Source of the DNA: Caulobacter sp. Root1455 | GTDB taxonomy: Bacteria; Pseudomonadota; Alphaproteobacteria; Caulobacterales; Caulobacteraceae | Direction: 5' to 3' | NCBI RefSeq assembly: GCF_001426905.1 | Contig: NZ_LMFQ01000005.1 | Coordinates: forward strand, 169-64,168 | DNA: 64,000 bases | Shown here: positions 17,837 through 29,133 of the stretch, piece by piece | Numbering within the stretch: position 1 is the stretch's first letter | Layout of the letters: every line of letters starts with the position of its first letter | The notes under the pieces: model-generated | Told to the model about the DNA's origin: nothing | Databases searched by the model: none | Seen by the model: only the letters and a program-made list of their open reading frames with translations | Translations under genes and position numbers: made by a program

Positions 17837-18988
17837 CTAGGCCGGCGTCTCGACCACGGCGATCGCCTGCGCCGCCAGACCTTCGCCACGGCCGGTGAAG
17901 CCCATGCCCTCGGTGGTGGTCGCCTTGACGCTGACCCGATCCAGCGGGAGGTCGAGTATCGCGGCCAGGCGCCGGCGCATGGCCGCCCGGTGCGGTTTGA
18001 TCTTCGGCCGCTCGCAGATCAGCGTCACGTCGACATTGACCAAGGCTCCGCCGCGTTGACGGACTAGATCCACGGCATGGATCAGGAACTTGTCCGAGGC
18101 CGCGCCCTTCCATTGCGGATCGGTGGGCGGGAAATGGTCGCCGATGTCGCCTTCGCCGATCGCCCCCAGGATGGCGTCGGTCAGGGCGTGCAGGCCGGCG
18201 TCGGCGTCGGAATGGCCGATCAGGGACTCGTCGTGGGCGATCTCCACGCCGCACAGCCAGACGGATTGGCCGGGCCCCCAGCGGTGGGCGTCGAAGCCCT
18301 GGCCCATGCGGGTGATCCGGGCGCGGCCGGCGAGCTGTTCGGCCATGGCGAAGTCCTCCGGATAGGTCAGTTTCATCAGCATGGGGTCGCCGGGGACGAC
18401 CACGACCCGGCCGCCGTGGCGTTCGACCACCTGGCCGTCGTCGGTCGGTTCGTCCGGACCCGTCCAGGCCGCGTAGGCGGCCAGCAGCCGGTCGCGGCGG
18501 AAGGCCTGAGGGGTCTGGGCCCGCCACAGGTCGTGACGCGGTTTTGTGACGACGGCCGCGTCGAGCGCCCCGCTTTTCAGCGTGTCGGCCACGGGCAAGG
18601 CCGGAATCGCGCCATCGGCGTCTTCCAGGCCTTTCAGCACGGCTTGAATTGTTGCGGCGCCGAGGAAGGGGCGGGCCGCGTCGTGGATCAGCACCGGCTC
18701 GTCGGCCGGACGGTCGGCGAGGGCGGCCAGGCCCGCCTGGACGGAGAGGGCGCGAGTCGCGCCGCCCGGCGTCGTCGTCCAGCCGGAAAGTCCGTACAGG
18801 GCCGAGTCCAGGATCGACCTGGAGCCGGGATCGGCCACGATCACAAGCTTTTGCGCGCCGCCGCCCAGCAGAGCCTCCACCGACCAGCGCAGTACGATTT
18901 TTCCAGCCAGAACACGCCATTGCTTGGCCTGGCCGGAGCCGGCCCTGGTTCCGGAACCGGCGGCGACGATGACGGCGGAGAAGGTCAT
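17837..18988 (-). CDS. ispDF: bifunctional IspDF, isoprenoid MEP pathway
   Basis: A 383-residue fusion. The N-terminal half (to about 225) is the 2-C-methylerythritol 4-phosphate cytidylyltransferase, with AAGSGTRAG and VLIHDAARP. The C-terminal half, from RITRMGQGFDAHRW, is the 2,4-cyclodiphosphate synthase, with GHSDADAGLHALTDA, GDIGDHFPPTD and KATTTEGMGF. It carries out two non-consecutive steps of isoprenoid precursor synthesis. The fusion is common in alphaproteobacteria. It is divergent from dusB with about 100 bases between. Confidence 0.95.
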   Translation of the reverse strand: MTFSAVIVAAGSGTRAGSGQAKQWRVLAGKIVLRWSVEALLGGGAQKLVIVADPGSRSILDSALYGLSGWTTTPGGATRALSVQAGLAALADRPADEPVLIHDAARPFLGAATIQAVLKGLEDADGAIPALPVADTLKSGALDAAVVTKPRHDLWRAQTPQAFRRDRLLAAYAAWTGPDEPTDDGQVVERHGGRVVVVPGDPMLMKLTYPEDFAMAEQLAGRARITRMGQGFDAHRWGPGQSVWLCGVEIAHDESLIGHSDADAGLHALTDAILGAIGEGDIGDHFPPTDPQWKGAASDKFLIHAVDLVRQRGGALVNVDVTLICERPKIKPHRAAMRRRLAAILDLPLDRVSVKATTTEGMGFTGRGEGLAAQAIAVVETPA

Positions 18989-19085
18989 CCGGGCTGTTTA
19001 GCCGCCCGACGCGGCTTGTCTAGAGAAGAGGGTTTACTGCGCCGCACAAATTGCCTAAAAACAGTGCGGTGGGGATGCATATAAA

Positions 19086-20093
19086 ATGAGCAAGAGTCTC
19101 GCAGTCGGCAAGGTCGAAGTGCCTGGGCGTGTTTGGATCGCGCCGATGACAGGCGTTTCCGACCTGCCTTTCAGGGAAACCGCCACCCGCCTGGGCGCGG
19201 CCTATGTGGCGACCGAGATGGTGGCCTGCGCCGAGTTCGCGCGGGGACGCCCCGACGCCGTGCGTCGCGCCGCGGTCGGCGACGGCCTGCCGCTGATGGT
19301 CGTCCAGCTGGTCGGCCGCGATCCCGTCTTCATGGGTCGAGGCGCGCGAATGGCCGCCGACGCCGGGGCCCAGATCATCGACCTGAATTTCGGCTGTCCT
19401 TCCAAGATGGTCACCGGCGGGGTCGCCTCGGGCTCGGCCCTGATGCGCGAGCCGGACCTGGCCGAGGCCCTGGTCGCCGCCGCCGTCAGCGCCGTGGACG
19501 TGCCGGTCACCGTCAAGATGCGCCTGGGCTGGGACGACGACAGCCGCAACGCCGCCGACATCGCCCGCCGGGCCGTCGACGCCGGCGCCCAGGCGATCAC
19601 CGTCCACGGCCGCACCCGCTGCCAGTTCTACAAGGGCGAGGCCGACTGGGAGGCCGTCGCCGCCGTCAAGCAGGCGGTCGGCGTGCCGGTGCTGGTCAAT
19701 GGCGACATCGTCGACGGCGACACCGCCCGCCTGGCCCTGGATCAGTCCGGCGCCGACGGGGTGATGATCGGACGCGGGGTCTATGGCCGCCCCTGGATCG
19801 CCCAGGCCATCGAGGCGGCGCTGCGGGGCGAGGGCTTCCGCGAACCCGACGCCGAGGAACGTCTGGCCATCGTCGTCACCCATTTCCGCCGCAGCCTGGA
19901 CTTCTACGGCCAGGCGCTGGGGCTGAAGATGTTCCGCAAGCACCTGGCCTCCTACATCGACGCCGCGCCCTGGCCCGACAGCGAGGAGGCGCGCCGCGCC
20001 GCCCGCGCCGCCCTGTGCCGGCTGGAAGAGCCCGCCGCGATCGAGGACGGCCTGGCCGCCCTGTGGCTGCGGGATCGGAGGCTGGCCGCATGA
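19086..20093 (+). CDS. dusB: tRNA-dihydrouridine synthase DusB (NifR3)
   Basis: A 335-residue flavin enzyme that reduces uridine to dihydrouridine in tRNA. It shows [13 protein letters not shown] at the N terminus, FGCPSKMV with the catalytic Cys, [16 protein letters not shown] and ADGVMIGRG. Its stop overlaps the ntrB start by 4 bases. The nifR3-ntrB-ntrC arrangement is classical in alphaproteobacteria. ATATAAA just before the ATG and a 97-base leader shared with ispDF are the likely promoter area. Confidence 0.93.
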   Translation: MSKSLAVGKVEVPGRVWIAPMTGVSDLPFRETATRLGAAYVATEMVACAEFARGRPDAVRRAAVGDGLPLMVVQLVGRDPVFMGRGARMAADAGAQIIDLNFGCPSKMVTGGVASGSALMREPDLAEALVAAAVSAVDVPVTVKMRLGWDDDSRNAADIARRAVDAGAQAITVHGRTRCQFYKGEADWEAVAAVKQAVGVPVLVNGDIVDGDTARLALDQSGADGVMIGRGVYGRPWIAQAIEAALRGEGFREPDAEERLAIVVTHFRRSLDFYGQALGLKMFRKHLASYIDAAPWPDSEEARRAARAALCRLEEPAAIEDGLAALWLRDRRLAA

Positions 20094-21216
20094 CCGATCA
20101 CGCCCGCATCGCCCCGACCAAGGTCGCCGACAGCCTGAAGATCGCCGCCTTCGACCTCAGCCCCGAGCCCGCCCTGGTGATCGATCGCGAGGGCGCGCTG
20201 GTGGCGGTCAACGAAGCCGCCGAGGCCCTGTTCGGGCAGGGCCTGTCCCTGCTGGCCCGCGGCCGCTTCCGCGCCGCCCTGCCGCCGGGCTCGGTCCTGG
20301 TCTCGATGATGGACCGCGCCCTGTTCGAGGGAGCCCTGGTCCGCGAACACGGGGTCGAGGTCAATCTGTTCGGCCAGCCGCCGTTCGAGGCGGACGGCGC
20401 CGCCGCGCCGCTGGGCGACGGTTCGGTGATGCTGACCCTGCACGTCAAGGGCGTGCTGGGCGTCGAGCGGGCCTCCGACGCCGCCGGCCTGCGCTCGGTG
20501 GTCGGCCTGGGCCGCATGCTGGCCCACGAGATCAAGAACCCGCTGGCGGGCATCCGCGGCGCGGCCCAGCTGCTGAAGACCGGCGCCAGCGCCGCCGACC
20601 AGCCCCTGGCCCAGCTGATCGTCGACGAGACCGACCGCATCCGCCGGCTGGTCGACCGAATGGAAGCCTTCTCCGACGAGGTCCCCGGTCCGCGCGAGGC
20701 GGTGAACATCCACCAGGTGCTGGACCGCGTCCGCGCCCTGGTCGTCAACGGCGTCGCCGACGGCCTGGACCTGCGCGAGCACTACGATCCGTCGCTGCCC
20801 GACGTCTGGGGCGACGAGGACCATCTGATCCAGGTGTTCCTGAACCTGGTCAAGAACGCCGCCGAGGCCGCCCATTCGCGGGGCGACGGCCAGGGCTCGC
20901 TGTCGATCCACACCGCCTGGCGCCCCGGCGTGCGGGTGCGCGGCGCCGACGGCAAGGCCTCCGCCGGCGCGCCGATCGAGATCCGCGTGCAGGACAACGG
21001 CCCTGGCGTGCCCTCCAGCCTGCGCGACCATCTGTTCCAGCCGTTCGTCACGACAAAGGCCAACGGCACGGGTCTGGGCCTGGCCCTGGTCACCAAGCTG
21101 GTGACCAGCCACGGCGGCCTGATCGACTTCGAATCCGAGCCCGGCCGCACGGTGTTCCGCGTGCTGCTGCCGATGACGACCGAAAAGCTCGTTCCCTCCA
21201 CTGGAGACGCCCACGC

Positions 21217-21220
<4 letters not shown>
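20090..21220 (+). CDS. ntrB: nitrogen-regulation histidine kinase NtrB
   Basis: A 376-residue soluble kinase with a PAS-like N-terminal domain (about 15-125), the H-box [12 protein letters not shown] with phosphorylatable H146, and an ATPase domain with [15 protein letters not shown] and GTGLGLAL motifs. NtrB phosphorylates NtrC under nitrogen limitation and is switched off through PII. It overlaps dusB upstream and ntrC downstream by 4 bases each, indicating one polycistronic message. Confidence 0.93.
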
Positions 21221-22638
<1,418 letters not shown>

Positions 22639-22782
22639 AATCTCACCCCTGAGACTTTCCGTCCCGATTCAGGGCTGCAAAGGGGACGTTTCGTGCGAAT
22701 GACCCCATTGTGACGACAGCGCTGACGCTTAATTGGCACATACCTGTTGAGTTTGGGGCACAGTCCCCCTTAGACTTGGTCA

Positions 22783-25026
22783 ATGGCGTCCGTTCCATCC
22801 GTATTGGAGCTTGAGGGACCGCCGACCCGGTTCAGCCGGGCCTGGTGGCGAGAGCTGTTGCGGTCCCGCTTCACGCTCGGCGGAGCCTATGGCGTGGCGA
22901 TCGCCCTGACCGCGACGGCCGTGGGCCTGGCGTCGTCGCCGCCGGCCACCGGACCGATCGGACCGGCCACCACGGTCATCCTCGCCGTTCTCGGCTTCAA
23001 CCTCGCCTTGATCCTCTGCGTGGCCGGCATCGTCGGTTGGCGGCTGCTGGATCTGGTCGACGCCCGGGCCAGCGACGCCGGCGCGCGCCTGCACCTGCGC
23101 TTCGTGGGCCTGTTCTCGGTGGCCGCCGTGGCCCCGGCGGTGATCGTCGCCCTGTTCTTCGGCGTGCTGGTCAACCGCGGCGTCGACGCCTGGTTCAGCG
23201 AACGCGTGCGCACCGTCGTCGAAAATTCGGCCACCGTCGCGCGGTCCTATGTCACCGAGCAGACCGAATATATCAGCCAGCACGTCGGGCCGATGGCGGG
23301 CACCCTGAACCAGGCCGCCCCGACCCTGGTCGATTCGCCCGTCGCCTTCGGCCACTACATGAAGGAGCACATGGAGGAGAACGGCTTCTCGGCCGCCTAT
23401 GTGCTGGACCGCGACGGCCGCATCCTGGCGCGGGCGGAGAGCGACACGGCGCCGCCGTTCCTGGCCCCGCCGCCTTCCAGCTTCCGCCGCACCGACAGCG
23501 GCGACATCACCTCGCAGCGCTTTGTCGAGGAGGACCTGTTCCGCGCCCTCTACCGCCTGAGGGCCTTCCCCGACGCCTACCTCTACGTCGCCCGTCCGAT
23601 CGACAAGGGCATCCTGGCCCACCTGATCGAGTCCGAGGAATCGCTGATCTCGTATCGCGAGGCGGCCAAGAACCAGGACCGGATCCAGGTGATCTTCGGC
23701 CTCAGCTACATCGAGACCGCCCTGCTGGTGCTGGTCGCCGCCGTCTGGGTCGGCATCGCCGCCGCCAACTCGATCGCCGCCCCGGTTTCCGGCCTGGTGC
23801 AGGCGGCCGGACGGGTGTCGGCCGGCGATCTGGACGCCCGGGTGGACGTCGAGATCGGCCCGGAGGAAATCCGCGCCCTGTCGATCGCCTTCAACATGAT
23901 GACCACCGACCTACAGGCCCAGCAAGCCGCCCTGCGGGTGGCCAGCCTGGACGCCGAGTCGCGCCGCCAGTTCATCGAGACCGTGCTGTCGGGCGTCAGC
24001 GCCGGCGTCATCGGCCTGGACGCAGACGGGCGGATCACCGCCCTGAATCGCCGGGCCGGCGACCTGCTGGCCCTGACGGACGACGCCGTGGGCCAGCCGC
24101 TGGTCGAGCTGGCCCCGGAACTCGAGACCGTGATCCAGGAGATCAGCGGCGGCAAGCCGACCGCCGAGGTCGAGATCGACGTGATCCGCGGCGGCGAGAC
24201 CCGGCGGCTGCGCTTCCGCGGGGCCGGCCACGCGGTCGGGACCCTGGTCCTGACCTTCGACGACATCACCCGCCTGGTGGCCGCCCAGCGCAACGCCGCC
24301 TGGAAGGACGTCGCCCGGCGGATCGCCCACGAGATCAAGAACCCGCTGACCCCGATCCAGCTGTCGGCCGAACGGATCCGCCGCAAGTACCGCAAGGACA
24401 TCACCAGCGACCTGGACACCTTCGATCGGTGCACCGAGACCATCATCCGCCAGGTCGGCGACATCGGCCGGATGGTCGACGAGTTCTCGTCGTTCGCCCG
24501 GATGCCCGCACCGCGCTTCGCCCCCGCCGACTTGGCCGAAATGCTGCGCCAGGCGGTGTTCGCCCAGCGGTTCGTCGACACCGAGACCGAGGTGGCGCTG
24601 GAGGAGCCGGGCGAGGACGTCTGGATCAGCTGCGACGCGCGGATGGTCGGCCAGGCCCTGACCAACATTCTCAAGAACGCCGGCGAGGCGGTCGGCGCGC
24701 GCCGACAAGCCACGCCGGAGCCGCCGGGCCGCATCGTCGCCAGCCTGGTCTCGGACGACGAGCACCTGTGCATCGTCGTCGAGGACAACGGCGTGGGCCT
24801 GCCGGCTCGGGACCGTGACCGGCTGACCGAACCCTATGTCACGACCCGCGAGAAGGGCACCGGCCTCGGGCTGGCGATCGTCAAACGGATCATGGAGGAC
24901 CACGAAGGCGAACTGGTCCTGACCGACGCGCTGAACGGAACCGGCGCCCGGGTCATCCTGAAGTTCCCCACGACCGCGCGGCTCGCCGCCGCCAACGCCC
25001 AGAGCGGCGTAGAGGAGATGATATGA
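22783..25026 (+). CDS. ntrY: membrane histidine kinase NtrY
   Basis: A 747-residue sensor kinase. Two or three N-terminal membrane spans (about 30-90 and 105-130) are followed by a periplasmic or extracytoplasmic loop, another span near 305-330, and a HAMP segment. A PAS domain, H-box [13 protein letters not shown] and an ATPase domain (NILKNAGEAV, EDNGVGLP, GTGLGLAI) complete it. NtrY partners NtrX in control of nitrogen and redox or envelope functions. The start lacks a strong ribosome site; a 144-base gap separates it from ntrC. It overlaps ntrX by 4 bases. Confidence 0.92.
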   Translation: MASVPSVLELEGPPTRFSRAWWRELLRSRFTLGGAYGVAIALTATAVGLASSPPATGPIGPATTVILAVLGFNLALILCVAGIVGWRLLDLVDARASDAGARLHLRFVGLFSVAAVAPAVIVALFFGVLVNRGVDAWFSERVRTVVENSATVARSYVTEQTEYISQHVGPMAGTLNQAAPTLVDSPVAFGHYMKEHMEENGFSAAYVLDRDGRILARAESDTAPPFLAPPPSSFRRTDSGDITSQRFVEEDLFRALYRLRAFPDAYLYVARPIDKGILAHLIESEESLISYREAAKNQDRIQVIFGLSYIETALLVLVAAVWVGIAAANSIAAPVSGLVQAAGRVSAGDLDARVDVEIGPEEIRALSIAFNMMTTDLQAQQAALRVASLDAESRRQFIETVLSGVSAGVIGLDADGRITALNRRAGDLLALTDDAVGQPLVELAPELETVIQEISGGKPTAEVEIDVIRGGETRRLRFRGAGHAVGTLVLTFDDITRLVAAQRNAAWKDVARRIAHEIKNPLTPIQLSAERIRRKYRKDITSDLDTFDRCTETIIRQVGDIGRMVDEFSSFARMPAPRFAPADLAEMLRQAVFAQRFVDTETEVALEEPGEDVWISCDARMVGQALTNILKNAGEAVGARRQATPEPPGRIVASLVSDDEHLCIVVEDNGVGLPARDRDRLTEPYVTTREKGTGLGLAIVKRIMEDHEGELVLTDALNGTGARVILKFPTTARLAAANAQSGVEEMI

Positions 25027-26411
25027 GCGCTGACGTGCTTGTGGTCGACGACGAGGTCGACATCCGCGAACTGGTCGCCGGCATCCTGGAGGATGAAGGC
25101 TACGCCGTGCGGGTGGCGGCCGACTCCGACCAGGCGCTGGCCGCCCTGCGGGCCCGAAAGCCCGCGCTGCTGGTGCTGGACATCTGGATGCAGGGCGGGG
25201 GCATGGACGGGCTGGAACTGCTCGACATGGTCAAGGCGCTCGACCCCGACCTGCCGGTGATCATGATCTCGGGCCACGGCAACATCGAGACCGCCGTCAG
25301 CGCCATCAAGCGCGGGGCCTACGAGTTCCTGGAAAAGCCGTTCAAGTCCGACCGCCTGCTGCTGGTGGTCGAGCGGGCCCTGGAAGCGGCCAACCTCAAG
25401 CGCGAGAACCGCCGCCTGCGGGTGCAGAGCTTCAGCTCCGACGGCCTGATGGGCAAGTCGGCCGCGGCCCAGGCCCTGCGCCAGCTGATCGCCAAGGTCG
25501 CGCCGGCCAACAGCCGGGTGCTGGTCTCGGGTCCGCCCGGTTCGGGCAAGGAGCTGGTGGCCCGACTGATCCACGGCTCCAGCAGCCGCTCGCGCAACGA
25601 GTTCGTGGCGGTCAGCGCCGCGGGCATGGCCCCCGAACGCCTGGATGTCGAACTGTTCGGCGAGGAGGGCGAGAACGGCCGTCCGCGCAAGATCGGGGTG
25701 TTCGAACGCGCCCATGGCGGCACCCTCTATCTCGACGAGGTGGCCGACATGCCGCGCGAGACCCAGAGCCGCATCCTGCGGGTCCTGGTCGAGCAGCGCT
25801 TCCGCCGGGTGGGCGGCGACAACGACGTCCAGGTCGACGTGCGGGTGATCTCGTCGACCTCGCGCGAGCTGCGCGAGGAGATCGCCGCCGGCCGCTTCCG
25901 CGAGGACCTGTTCCACCGCCTGAACGTCGTGCCGGTGCGGGTGCCGGGGCTGTCGGAGCGCCGCGAGGACATCCCCGAACTGATTGGCTACTTCGTCGAC
26001 CGCGTCTGCGAGGCCACCGGCCTGCAGCGGCGGCGGCTGGGCGAGGACGCCCTGGCCACGCTGCAGGTGCAGGCCTGGCCGGGCAATGTCCGCCAGTTGC
26101 GCAACAACGTCGAGCGCATGCTGATCCTGGCTTCCGGCGAGCCGGGCGACCTGATCACCGCCGAGATGCTGAACGCCAACGAACAGCCCTCCGGCGGCAA
26201 CGCCGGGGCGATCGGGGCCGAGCGGATCATCGCCCTGCCGCTGCGCGAGGCCCGCGAACTGTTCGAGCGGGAATATCTGAACGCCCAGATCCTGCGCTTC
26301 GGCGGCAACATCTCGCGCACCGCCAACTTCATCGGCATGGAGCGCTCGGCCCTGCACCGGAAACTCAAATCCCTGGGCGTCGCGGGTGCACGAGTCGAAG
26401 AGGAAGAGTAA
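25023..26411 (+). CDS. ntrX: response regulator NtrX, GAFTGA-less
   Basis: A 462-residue regulator: receiver with D53 in LVLDIWMQGGG, AAA+ domain with Walker A GPPGSGKE (170-177) and TLYLDEVADM, and a C-terminal Fis-type HTH (FIGMERSALHRKLKSLG). As in NtrC, the GAFTGA loop is absent: ELFGEEGENGRPRKIGVFE stands in its place. GAGGAG lies just before the ATG, which overlaps the ntrY stop (ATGA). It pairs with NtrY. Confidence 0.93.
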   Translation: MSADVLVVDDEVDIRELVAGILEDEGYAVRVAADSDQALAALRARKPALLVLDIWMQGGGMDGLELLDMVKALDPDLPVIMISGHGNIETAVSAIKRGAYEFLEKPFKSDRLLLVVERALEAANLKRENRRLRVQSFSSDGLMGKSAAAQALRQLIAKVAPANSRVLVSGPPGSGKELVARLIHGSSSRSRNEFVAVSAAGMAPERLDVELFGEEGENGRPRKIGVFERAHGGTLYLDEVADMPRETQSRILRVLVEQRFRRVGGDNDVQVDVRVISSTSRELREEIAAGRFREDLFHRLNVVPVRVPGLSERREDIPELIGYFVDRVCEATGLQRRRLGEDALATLQVQAWPGNVRQLRNNVERMLILASGEPGDLITAEMLNANEQPSGGNAGAIGAERIIALPLREARELFEREYLNAQILRFGGNISRTANFIGMERSALHRKLKSLGVAGARVEEEE

Positions 26412-26453
26412 CTAGCTCCGCTCTTCGTCCAGCCACGCTTGAAGGAACAGTAG

Positions 26454-27317
26454 ATGTCGCGTTTCGCCTATGTGAACGGTCGGTTCGTGCGCCATGGCGA
26501 GGCCGCGGTGCATATCGAGGATCGCGGCTATCAACTGGCCGACGGCGTCTACGAGGTCTGGGCGGTGTTCGACGGCAAGCTGGCCGACGCGGCAGGCCAC
26601 TTCACGCGGCTGTGGCGCAGCCTGGACGAGCTGCGCATCGCCCATCCGATGAGCGAGAAGGCCCTGACCGTGGTGCTGCGCGAGACCATCCGCCGCAACA
26701 AGGTGCGCGAGGGCATGGTCTATCTGCAGGTCACCCGCGGCGTCGCCCCGCGTGACCATGCCTTCCCCAATCCGGCCGTGCCGCCGGCCATCGTCGCCAC
26801 CGCCAAGCGCGTCGACCGGGTGGCCGCCGAGGCCAAGGCCGCCAAGGGCCAGTCGGTGATCACCGTGCCGGAGAACCGCTGGGGGCGCTGTGACATCAAA
26901 TCGATCGGCCTGCTGCCCAACGGCCTGGCCAAGCAGGCCGCCCGCGAGCGCGGCGCGGTCGAGGCCTGGTTCGTCGACGAGCTGGGCCTGGTCACCGAAG
27001 GCGCCTCGTCCAACGCCTGGATCGTCGACGCCGAGGGCCGGCTGCGCACCCGTGACACCCAGGCCAACATCCTGCGCGGCATCACCCGCTCCAGCCTGCT
27101 GGAGGTGATCGCCGAGGCCGGCCTGCCGATCGCCGAGCAACCGTTCACGGTGGAGGAGGCCAAGGCCGCCCGCGAGGCCTTCATCACCGGCGCCGGAACC
27201 CTGGTGCTGCCGATCGTCAGCGTCGACGGCGCGCAAATCGGCGACGGAAAGCCCGGACCGGTGGCGACGCGGCTTCGGCGTCTCTATATCGAGCGCGCCA
27301 AGGCCGCCGCGATCTAG
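26454..27317 (+). CDS. dat: D-amino acid aminotransferase (fold type IV PLP enzyme)
   Basis: A 287-residue class IV aminotransferase. It has YVNGRFVRH, DRGYQLADGVYE, the PLP lysine in CDIKSIGLLPN, and EGASSNAWIV with ITGAG near the end. The family interconverts D-amino acids and 2-oxo acids; branched-chain or aminodeoxychorismate activity cannot be excluded by sequence. AAGGAAC lies upstream. It sits between ntrX and hfq in the same orientation, possibly as part of the ntr transcript. Confidence 0.85.
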   Translation: MSRFAYVNGRFVRHGEAAVHIEDRGYQLADGVYEVWAVFDGKLADAAGHFTRLWRSLDELRIAHPMSEKALTVVLRETIRRNKVREGMVYLQVTRGVAPRDHAFPNPAVPPAIVATAKRVDRVAAEAKAAKGQSVITVPENRWGRCDIKSIGLLPNGLAKQAARERGAVEAWFVDELGLVTEGASSNAWIVDAEGRLRTRDTQANILRGITRSSLLEVIAEAGLPIAEQPFTVEEAKAAREAFITGAGTLVLPIVSVDGAQIGDGKPGPVATRLRRLYIERAKAAAI

Positions 27318-27453
27318 ATCGATAGTCTAGGTTTAGGGGCGTTAGCGCACTTTCTTCGCGGATTGGTCATACCAACCGGCGAAAAATGCTTTAGTCTGAA
27401 CTTGTTTGTGTGGGGGGCGTGTGGCCCTCCAAAACAATAAGAGGGGAATCCCC
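27318..27453 (+). promoter_or_regulatory. AT-richer leader of hfq
   Basis: This 136-base gap is markedly less GC-rich than its neighbours. It contains TTGGT-CAT-ACCAA (about 27363-27375), an AAAAATGC stretch, and TTGTTTGTG upstream of hfq, followed by AATAAGAGGGG as the ribosome site. It is the most likely place for the hfq promoter; no defined sigma consensus is assigned. Confidence 0.4.
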
Positions 27454-27702
27454 ATGTCGACCGAAAAAAAACAGAACCTTCAGGACACTTTCCTGAACAG
27501 CGTGCGCAAGTCGAAGACGCCGCTGACCATCTTCCTGGTGAACGGCGTGAAGCTGCAGGGCGTTGTCAGCTGGTTCGACAATTTCTGCGTTCTGCTCCGC
27601 CGCGACGGCCAGTCCCAGCTGGTCTACAAGCACGCCATTTCGACGATCATGCCGGCCCAGCCCGTGCAGCTGTACGAGCCGAGCGCTGATCAAGACGATT
27701 GA
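27454..27702 (+). CDS. hfq: RNA chaperone Hfq
   Basis: An 82-residue Sm-like protein with the family signature [28 protein letters not shown] and the Sm2 motif YKHAISTI. It forms a hexameric ring that pairs small RNAs with mRNAs. GAGGGG lies 7 bases before the ATG; the frame is open 48 bases further up but without family resemblance. hflX follows 10 bases later, the usual hfq-hflX order. Confidence 0.97.
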   Translation: MSTEKKQNLQDTFLNSVRKSKTPLTIFLVNGVKLQGVVSWFDNFCVLLRRDGQSQLVYKHAISTIMPAQPVQLYEPSADQDD

Positions 27703-27712
27703 TTCCTGACGT

Positions 27713-29068
27713 TTGACCAAATCCACTTCGAAATCCATCGACCACGCGGCGCCGATCTTCAGGGCGTTCGTGATCCATCCCGTGCGCCCGACGCGCGGCC
27801 AGTCGGCCCTCGAGGCGCGTGATCCCAATGTGCGCCTCGAGGAAGCTGTCGGTCTGGCGATCGCGCTGGACCTCGACGTCGTCGAGACCACCATCGCGCC
27901 GCTGCGCCTGGTCACGCCGGCCACGCTGTTCGGCAAGGGCAAGATCGAGGAGTTCGCCGCCGTCTGCGAGGTCGAGAAGATCGACGTGGCGGTGTTCGAC
28001 GACCAGCTGACCCCGGTCCAGCAGCGCAATCTGGAAAAGGCCCTGAACGTGAAGGTCATCGACCGCACGGGCCTGATCCTGGAGATCTTCGCCCGGCGGG
28101 CCCGCACCCGCGAGGGCAAGCTGCAGGTCGAGCTGGCGCGGCTGGACTACGAGCGCTCGCGCCTGGTCCGCACCTGGACCCACCTTGAGCGCCAGCGCGG
28201 CGGCACGGGCAACACCGGCGGTCCCGGCGAAACCCAGATCGAACTGGACCGCCGCCTGATCGCCGGCACGATCGGCAAGCTCAAGCGCGAGCTGGACGAG
28301 GTGCGGCGCACCCGCACCCTGCACCGCAGCGCCCGCAAGAAGGTCCCGTACCCGACCGTGGCCCTGGTGGGCTACACCAACGCCGGCAAGTCGACGCTGT
28401 TCAACCGCCTGACCAACGCCAGCGTCGTGGCCCAGGACATGCTGTTCGCGACCCTGGATCCGACCTTGCGCACCGTGAAGCTGCCCGACGGCCGGCCGGC
28501 GATCCTGTCCGACACCGTCGGCTTCATCTCCGACCTGCCGCACGAGCTGGTCGAGGCCTTCCGCGCCACCCTCGAGGAGGTGCAGGAGGCCGACGTGGTG
28601 CTGCACGTGCGCGACGTGGCCAATCCGGACACCGACGCCCAGGCCCGCGACGTCCAGAAGGTGCTGACCGAGCTGAAGGTCCTGGGCGACGACGGCGACG
28701 AGACCGAGGGCAAGACCCTGATCGAGGTCTGGAACAAGATCGACCTGGTCGACGGCGAGGCCCGCGAAATCCTCGAGGGCCAGGCCCGCCGACTGGGCGC
28801 GTCTCCCGTCTCGGCCGTCACCGGCGAGGGCTGCGCCGAGCTGCTCAAGCGGGTCGGAACCCTGATCGACGACACGCCGCCGGTCGCCGTGCGCCTGGCG
28901 GCCAAGGACGGCGAGGCCCTGGCCTGGATCTACCGCAACGGCCGCGTGGAAAGCCGCGAGGACGAGAGCGAGGGCGGCGTGCGCCTGATCGCCCGTCTCG
29001 ACGCCCAGGCCCTGGGCCGGTTCGAGCGGCAGTTCCCCGACGTTTGGGTCATGGCGACCGGCGACTGA
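27713..29068 (+). CDS. hflX: ribosome-associated GTPase HflX
   Basis: A 451-residue GTPase with the HflX N-terminal glycine-rich domain (PATLFGKGKIEE, VFDDQLTPVQQRNLE), helical linker with GGTGNTGGPGETQIELD, then the G domain: G1 GYTNAGKST, G3 DTVGFI and G4 NKIDLVD. HflX splits or rescues stalled ribosomes and is linked to stress. The start is a TTG with no clear ribosome site; an internal GTG (VIHPVRPT) is an alternative. Confidence 0.92.
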   Translation: MTKSTSKSIDHAAPIFRAFVIHPVRPTRGQSALEARDPNVRLEEAVGLAIALDLDVVETTIAPLRLVTPATLFGKGKIEEFAAVCEVEKIDVAVFDDQLTPVQQRNLEKALNVKVIDRTGLILEIFARRARTREGKLQVELARLDYERSRLVRTWTHLERQRGGTGNTGGPGETQIELDRRLIAGTIGKLKRELDEVRRTRTLHRSARKKVPYPTVALVGYTNAGKSTLFNRLTNASVVAQDMLFATLDPTLRTVKLPDGRPAILSDTVGFISDLPHELVEAFRATLEEVQEADVVLHVRDVANPDTDAQARDVQKVLTELKVLGDDGDETEGKTLIEVWNKIDLVDGEAREILEGQARRLGASPVSAVTGEGCAELLKRVGTLIDDTPPVAVRLAAKDGEALAWIYRNGRVESREDESEGGVRLIARLDAQALGRFERQFPDVWVMATGD

Positions 29069-29106
29069 TCGTTCCCGGCTTGCCGCGCTCGCCTCCTGGG
29101 TGAACA

Positions 29107-29126
29107 CTCCGAATCCGCATTCGGAG
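29107..29126 (+). promoter_or_regulatory. hairpin covering the lysozyme ribosome site
   Basis: CTCCGAAT-CCGC-ATTCGGAG forms a perfect 8-bp stem with a 4-base loop just before the lysozyme gene. The last four bases of the stem, GGAG (29123-29126), are the apparent Shine-Dalgarno, 7 bases before the ATG. Such pairing could hide the ribosome site. There is no T-run, so it is not an obvious hflX terminator. Confidence 0.45.
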
Positions 29127-29133
29127 CGCGAAC

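Noticed and set aside
22732..22755. sigma-54-like TTGGCAC before ntrY
   Set aside because: TTGGCAC matches the -24 element but the expected GC at -12 is missing; the nearest TTGA is 2 bases too far. Also, both regulators here lack GAFTGA.
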